Positions 15,349 through 18,300 of a stretch of DNA of 18,300 nucleotides are shown in pieces. The notes under the pieces are model-generated. The model had not been told where the DNA came from. It saw only the letters and a program-made list of their open reading frames with translations, and did not search any database. Within the stretch, counting starts at the first letter, position 1. Each line of letters begins with the position of its first letter. Source of the DNA: JBDUDR01 sp040002845 (GTDB lineage Bacteria > Actinomycetota > Actinomycetes > Propionibacteriales > Nocardioidaceae); assembly GCA_040002845.1 (NCBI GenBank), contig JBDUDR010000049.1, positions 1 through 18,300 on the forward strand. Direction: 5' to 3'. The translations under genes and the position numbers were made by a program.

Positions 15349-15723
15349 ATGGAGTCCCACAGTGAGGTGTTGTTCATTGGCGGGCGGTCTGGGGTGGGCA
15401 ACTCGCGCCTGATCTACGTCAACACGGCGAGCGTTCAGTTCGTCGACGAGCTCGTTGCGGCGATGGGTGACGACCCCCGAGTGACCGTTGTGCTGCTGAC
15501 AGCGACAGACGCAACAGCTCGCGCGCGTCTCGGCAAGCGCGAGATCGGAAGTGCCCTGACCTGGCACGTGGACCGGAGCAGGCAAGCTGCCGAGGAGCTT
15601 GATGATGCCACGCCGGACTGGGTCCACCGGGTGAGTGCCGACGATCGCAGCGTTGCCGACATCTCACAGGAGTTGATCGGACTCACCGGATGGGACGACC
15701 CTCCCCAGGAGCCCGCGCAGTAA
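15349..15723 (+). pseudogene. P-loop kinase-like (AAA-type NTPase) remnant with an in-frame internal deletion
   Basis: The 124-residue frame opens as a small P-loop kinase, EVLFIGGRSGVGNS (6-19), where the Walker A lysine is replaced by N18. It then jumps straight to RLIYVNTASV, a segment that in family members lies far downstream of the P-loop. The rest is well kept: LVAAMGDDPRVTVVLLTATDATARARL, REIGSALTWHVDRS, DWVHRVSADDRSVADI. From memory, intact actinobacterial relatives are about 180 residues, so roughly 60 residues, including the rest of the nucleotide site, are missing. The deletion kept the frame. ATG 15349 follows AAGGA by eight bases; ATG 15340 is the alternative. It should not bind ATP normally. 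It may still be translated. Confidence 0.75.
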
Positions 15724-15762
15724 GTCGCCACCGGTAATGGGCCTGTTGCGCTCACCCGGCTG

Positions 15763-15782
15763 CCTGGTTTCCAGAAACCAGG
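15763..15782. other. Palindrome CCTGGTTT-CCAG-AAACCAGG
   Basis: A perfect 8-bp inverted repeat with a 4-base loop, 39 bp after the kinase remnant stop and about 50 bp before the next start. It may be a weak terminator or an operator for the secreted-protein gene. A poor promoter match (TTTCCA 15768-15773, TACAGA 15791-15796, 17-bp spacing) overlaps it, which would suit an operator. Confidence 0.4.
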
Positions 15783-15833
15783 ACATACCATACAGAGTGG
15801 ACCTCACCTGCTGGCAGACAGGAGGGTCATACC

Positions 15834-16382
15834 ATGAGGAAGCTCGACTCGCTGTGGTGCTATGGCCTCGCCATACTTGGGATGTCACTCGCACTGATCG
15901 CTGTTCCAGCTCCGGCAACTGCCGTCACTCATGCGCCATGCAAGCACTACGCCGGTACGCCGTATGTCGACTACGTGAACGACTCCGTCGTTTACCTGCA
16001 AGGTGGAGGCGGTGTCCTTGGCTGTCCTTCGCCCGTCGGGAACGAAGGCGTGACAGTCACCGTCAACCTGCGCTCCTCGGTCGACGGTGTCACCTGGGTC
16101 GTCGAGTCAACGTGCAGCCAGACCAAGGGGTGGAACCGCTACTGGCGCTACGCACGGTCGGCTGGGTGCACCGTTCCGCCGGCCGCGTGTCATGCCGGGC
16201 TGTGGCAGGTGCAACTGACGGGTGTCGACAGCGCACCCTTCGAGCTGCTTGGACCAACAGTGTCGTTCTCCGCAAGCGATGGCTACTCCTGCGGAGAGCC
16301 CGGTGGCGCGATAATCGGGACTCCCCCGAGACTGGGTTCTCCGCCGTTTGTCGCTCGACCAGGTGCTAGCGGTAGTTGGTGA
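15834..16382 (+). CDS. Small cysteine-rich secreted protein, function unknown
   Basis: A 182-residue product with a Sec signal peptide: MRK, a hydrophobic core and a likely cleavage site after APATA near residue 30. The mature part has cysteines in APCKHY, LGCPSP, STCSQ, AGCTVPPAACHAG and YSCGEP, enough for about three disulfides. Gly/Val/Thr-rich strands (VTVTVNLRSSVDGVTWVV) suggest a beta fold. I recognise no family. ATG 15834 has an excellent AGGAGGG at 15820-15826. The last 17 bases overlap the end of yajQ tail to tail, so the Pro/Gly-rich C-terminus is read across the yajQ stop. Confidence 0.75.
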   Translation: MRKLDSLWCYGLAILGMSLALIAVPAPATAVTHAPCKHYAGTPYVDYVNDSVVYLQGGGGVLGCPSPVGNEGVTVTVNLRSSVDGVTWVVESTCSQTKGWNRYWRYARSAGCTVPPAACHAGLWQVQLTGVDSAPFELLGPTVSFSASDGYSCGEPGGAIIGTPPRLGSPPFVARPGASGSW

Positions 16383-16860
16383 ACTGCACGGCGAAGTCGT
16401 AGTCCTGCTCCTTGACCAAGGCGATCACAGCCTGAAGGTCGTCCCGCTTCTTGCTCGACACCCGCAGCTCGTCACCCTGCACCGCCACCTTGACCCCCTT
16501 GGGACCTTCGTCCCGGATCAGCTTGGAGACCTTCTTGGCCTGTTCCTGGGAGATGCCCTCCTTGAGGGTGGCGGACAGCTTGATCTCGCGGCCGGACACC
16601 CGCGGCTCATCTGCTTCGAGCACCTTGAGCGACACTCCCCGCTTGACCAGCTTGGTCTTGAACACGTCGAGCACGGCAAGCACGCGCTCCTCGGCGTTGG
16701 CCGACAGCTCCAGGGCGTGGTCGCCTGACCACCTGATGTCGGCCCCTGTGTTCTTGAAGTCGAAGCGCTGCGAGATCTCCCGGGATGCCTGGTTGAGGGC
16801 GTTGTCCACCTCCTGCCTGTCGTACTTGCTGACGATGTCGAACGACGCGTCCTTGGCCAT
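16366..16860 (-). CDS. yajQ: YajQ family (DUF520) nucleotide-binding protein
   Basis: A 164-residue YajQ protein with typical ends: MAKDASFDIVSKYDRQEVDNALNQ at the start and KEQDYDFAVQFTNYR at the end. The middle has EISQRFDFKNTGADI and EGISQEQAKKVSKLIRDEGPKGVKVAVQGDELRVSSKKRDDLQ, all family hallmarks. The fold is two RNA-recognition-like halves. Some members bind cyclic-di-GMP or other nucleotides and act with transcription regulators; the role in Actinomycetota is unsettled. ATG 16860 was chosen for MAKDASFD and the upstream AAGGGA. It is divergent from tRNA-Tyr (about 110 bp) and overlaps the convergent secreted-protein gene by 17 bp. Confidence 0.93.
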   Translation of the reverse strand: MAKDASFDIVSKYDRQEVDNALNQASREISQRFDFKNTGADIRWSGDHALELSANAEERVLAVLDVFKTKLVKRGVSLKVLEADEPRVSGREIKLSATLKEGISQEQAKKVSKLIRDEGPKGVKVAVQGDELRVSSKKRDDLQAVIALVKEQDYDFAVQFTNYR

Positions 16861-16971
16861 GGGATCCCTTCGGATTCGCCCTCCACGCAGGCAGGGCACT
16901 CTTTTCTTGCGTACGGCGTGCTGCGCTATTCTTGCCAATCGCCGCCACCGATCGCATCGGGGGATGGCCCA

Positions 16972-17056
16972 GGCAGGTTGCCCGAGTGGCCAAAGGGAGC
17001 GGTCTGTAAAACCGTCGGCATAGCCTACGTTGGTTCGAACCCAACACCTGCCACCA
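16972..17056 (+). tRNA. tRNA-Tyr (anticodon GTA), CCA encoded
   Basis: The acceptor arm GGCAGGT (16972-16978) pairs with ACCTGCC (17046-17052), followed by A and an encoded CCA (17054-17056). The anticodon loop CTGTAAA (17004-17010) presents GTA at 17006-17008, with stem GCGGT/ACCGT. A long variable arm makes it class II, as bacterial tRNA-Tyr is. The T arm is GTTGG-TTCGAAC-CCAAC. A possible -10 (TATTCT, 16927-16932) lies about 40 bp upstream, but the -35 spacing is poor. Translations of this region on the minus strand are artefacts. Confidence 0.97.
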
Positions 17057-17275
17057 CCAGCGGAAACAGCCCTTGGCCTGCACCTACGCGTTCAGGGGTT
17101 GGTCTCTTGGGGTGCCAGTGCTTCCCGGTGGTTCCCGCTGGTGGCGGCTGACTGCCAAACCACGGCGAAACAGCTTCACTCTGCTTCCGCATCGCGGAGA
17201 GCGCGCAGCGCCCGTGTCGTCGGGGCGGATGGCACGGGATAGCGACAAGCGATGGAAGGGCATACGGTCCGTGGC

Positions 17276-18115
17276 ATGAGGTCCCGTTACGCAATTCTCG
17301 GGCTGGCCGTCCTGGCCGTGGCCGCGTGCTCCTCAGGCCAGGAACCGGCTCCGGTGCTGTCGTCGGCCAGTAGCGCCAGCGCACCTTCAACCACCAGCGC
17401 AGCGCCAGCGTACTTGGAGGACCAGTATCTGTGGTCCCGGGAGGTGGCCGAGCCGTTCGCCGACGCGCTGGCGGCCAATCCGGGACTGCACATGACCATC
17501 GTCGTGCCGCACTGGCCCGACGAGGACGGCCGGCTGTCCAAGCCGCCCAGCCTGTTCGGCCGCAGCCAGGTCCTGGAGATGCTCTATCGGGCCGGCGGAG
17601 ACCGGGTGGCGGTCTATGGGCCAGAAAACCATGCGGGCACTCCCGTCTACGTGCATGCGAAGGTCTGCGTCATAGACGACATCTGGGCTGCGATCGGGTC
17701 GGATAACTTCAACCTGCGTTCGTGGACCCACGACTCCGAACTCAGCTGCGCGGTACTCGACGAGACCCCCGACCCACGCGAACCGCACACCGCCGGAGGG
17801 CCTGGCGACTACCCGAGGGCATACGCGCGCGATCTGCGCCTGCAACTAGCCCGCGAGCATCTCGATCGCTCCGATGGTGACGACGCCGACCTTTGCGAAC
17901 CCCTCTCGGCCTTCCACGCGTTCGCCCGCTCGGCTGCCGCGCTGGAAGAGTGGTACGCCAAGGGCCGGATAGGTCCACGACCGCCAGGCCGCCTGCGCCC
18001 CAACCGCGCCACGCACTTGTCGCGGTGGACCAAGACGTGGGCCAAACCGATCTATCGGCATGTCTACGACCCGGACGGCCGCCCAGCCGCCCTCAGGCGC
18101 AACAACTCGTTCTGA
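17276..18115 (+). CDS. Lipoprotein leader joined to the C-terminal half of a phospholipase D-type protein
   Basis: The 279-residue product starts as a lipoprotein (lipobox VAAC, C18) with a Ser/Ala/Thr/Pro linker to about residue 45. It then turns abruptly into a PLD/cardiolipin-synthase-like C-terminal half: AYLEDQYLWSREVAEPFADAL from 45, VVPHWPDEDGR, and one HKD motif, H127-x-K129-x4-D134 followed by G141-S142-x-N144. Two-domain PLD proteins need a second HKD in the N-terminal half, which is missing here. The junction near 17401-17412 probably joins two former genes. The frame is open and the motif intact, so activity as a dimer (as in single-HKD nucleases) is possible but unproven. ATG 17276 puts the signal at the N-terminus; ATG 17252 is in frame. 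Neither has a strong ribosome-binding site. Confidence 0.75.
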   Translation: MRSRYAILGLAVLAVAACSSGQEPAPVLSSASSASAPSTTSAAPAYLEDQYLWSREVAEPFADALAANPGLHMTIVVPHWPDEDGRLSKPPSLFGRSQVLEMLYRAGGDRVAVYGPENHAGTPVYVHAKVCVIDDIWAAIGSDNFNLRSWTHDSELSCAVLDETPDPREPHTAGGPGDYPRAYARDLRLQLAREHLDRSDGDDADLCEPLSAFHAFARSAAALEEWYAKGRIGPRPPGRLRPNRATHLSRWTKTWAKPIYRHVYDPDGRPAALRRNNSF

Positions 18116-18130
18116 ACCGTAACTAACCGT

Positions 18131-18159
18131 GTGGCGGGGTCCTCGGCCCGATCCGCCAC
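18131..18159. repeat. Inverted repeat GTGGCGG/CCGCCAC after the PLD gene
   Basis: A perfect 7-bp stem with a 15-base loop, 15 bp after the PLD stop. It forms a tandem pair with the stronger hairpin 15 bp further on. It may be part of a compound terminator. Confidence 0.4.
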
Positions 18160-18173
18160 GTCCGGTACTGGCC

Positions 18174-18205
18174 GAGCGCCGGCTTGCCGACGCAAGCCGG
18201 CGCTC
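18174..18205. terminator. Perfect 14-bp hairpin, likely (bidirectional) terminator
   Basis: GAGCGCCGGCTTGC at 18174-18187 and GCAAGCCGGCGCTC at 18192-18205 pair perfectly around the loop CGAC. It is the strongest stem in the window. It lies 58 bp after the PLD stop. A minus-strand frame entering from the right edge would stop at 18212, seven bases before it, so it could serve both strands. There is no T-run. Confidence 0.65.
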
Positions 18206-18300
18206 CAGCGTTCAGGGTGCTGCGTCCGCTGACACGTGCGTCATCGCGCACAGGTTTGCGGATGTAAGCGATGTCTTGCGAGTTGCTGGCATCGACAGGC

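Noticed and set aside
16607..17083. Minus-strand ORF containing a GSNQRRLCRRFYRPLPLATRATC-like start
   Set aside because: It translates the tRNA and then runs out of frame through yajQ; yajQ explains the region.
17025..17390. Minus-strand ORF ending in VAGVGFEPT
   Set aside because: The ending is the reverse-strand translation of the tRNA-Tyr 3' half, a well-known annotation artefact; the rest is Arg/Pro-rich shadow.
18123..18300. Possible C-terminus of a minus-strand gene entering from the right edge
   Set aside because: Two minus frames are open (stops at 18123 and 18212) and neither shows a recognisable family in so short a stretch; the stop at 18212 next to the 14-bp hairpin is suggestive only.
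14546..18300. nuoD, nuoE, nuoF or nuoG downstream of the operon
   Set aside because: None of the frames on either strand resembles these subunits; the remaining ORFs are explained by other genes.

Overview
The window is high-GC DNA with actinobacterial gene style: many GTG starts, 4-base ATGA/GTGA overlaps between genes, an actinobacterial-type 2-oxoacid:ferredoxin oxidoreductase and Ala/Val/Leu-rich membrane proteins. I read it as an Actinomycetota chromosome, plausibly Nocardioidaceae or a relative. The genus cannot be fixed from the sequence alone.

Layout. 1-654 is the 3' end of a secreted or surface beta-sandwich protein. 666-728 holds three contiguous copies of a 21-bp repeat. 789-1335 (minus) is a broken AraC regulator/VOC (glyoxalase-fold) gene pair fused by deletion and also frameshifted. 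1488-1961 (minus) is a fungal-type cytosine deaminase. 1962-2358 holds no gene I can support. 2359-5288 (minus) is korA-korB, a ferredoxin-dependent 2-oxoacid oxidoreductase. 5289-5639 is a divergent control region with a second three-copy block of the 21-bp repeat. 5640-14545 (plus) is a ten-gene complex I operon, nuoA-B-C-H-I-J-K-L-M-N, in which every gene overlaps the next. 14690-15127 is a lamin-tail-domain lipoprotein. 15172-15252 holds inverted repeats. 15349-15723 is a P-loop kinase remnant with an internal deletion. 15834-16382 is a small cysteine-rich secreted protein. 16366-16860 (minus) is yajQ. 16972-17056 is tRNA-Tyr. 17276-18115 is a lipoprotein leader joined to half of a phospholipase D. 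Strong hairpins follow.

How the genes fit together. KorAB oxidises a 2-oxoacid (2-oxoglutarate or pyruvate) and reduces ferredoxin. It is transcribed divergently from a complex I set that keeps all membrane subunits (A, H, J, K, L, M, N), the N2-cluster subunit B, subunit C and the two-cluster subunit I. The set lacks the NADH module (E, F, G) and, more surprisingly, the quinone-site subunit D. The simplest inference is a ferredoxin-fed, ion-pumping complex that takes electrons from KorAB ferredoxin through NuoI. Its NuoD would have to come from elsewhere in the genome, or its acceptor chemistry must differ. From memory, Streptomyces carries a comparable incomplete second nuo set near a ferredoxin oxidoreductase; I could not verify this here.

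A second theme is gene decay by deletion. Three genes in the window (AraC/VOC, the P-loop kinase, the lipoprotein/PLD) look like deletion joints, two of them keeping an open frame.
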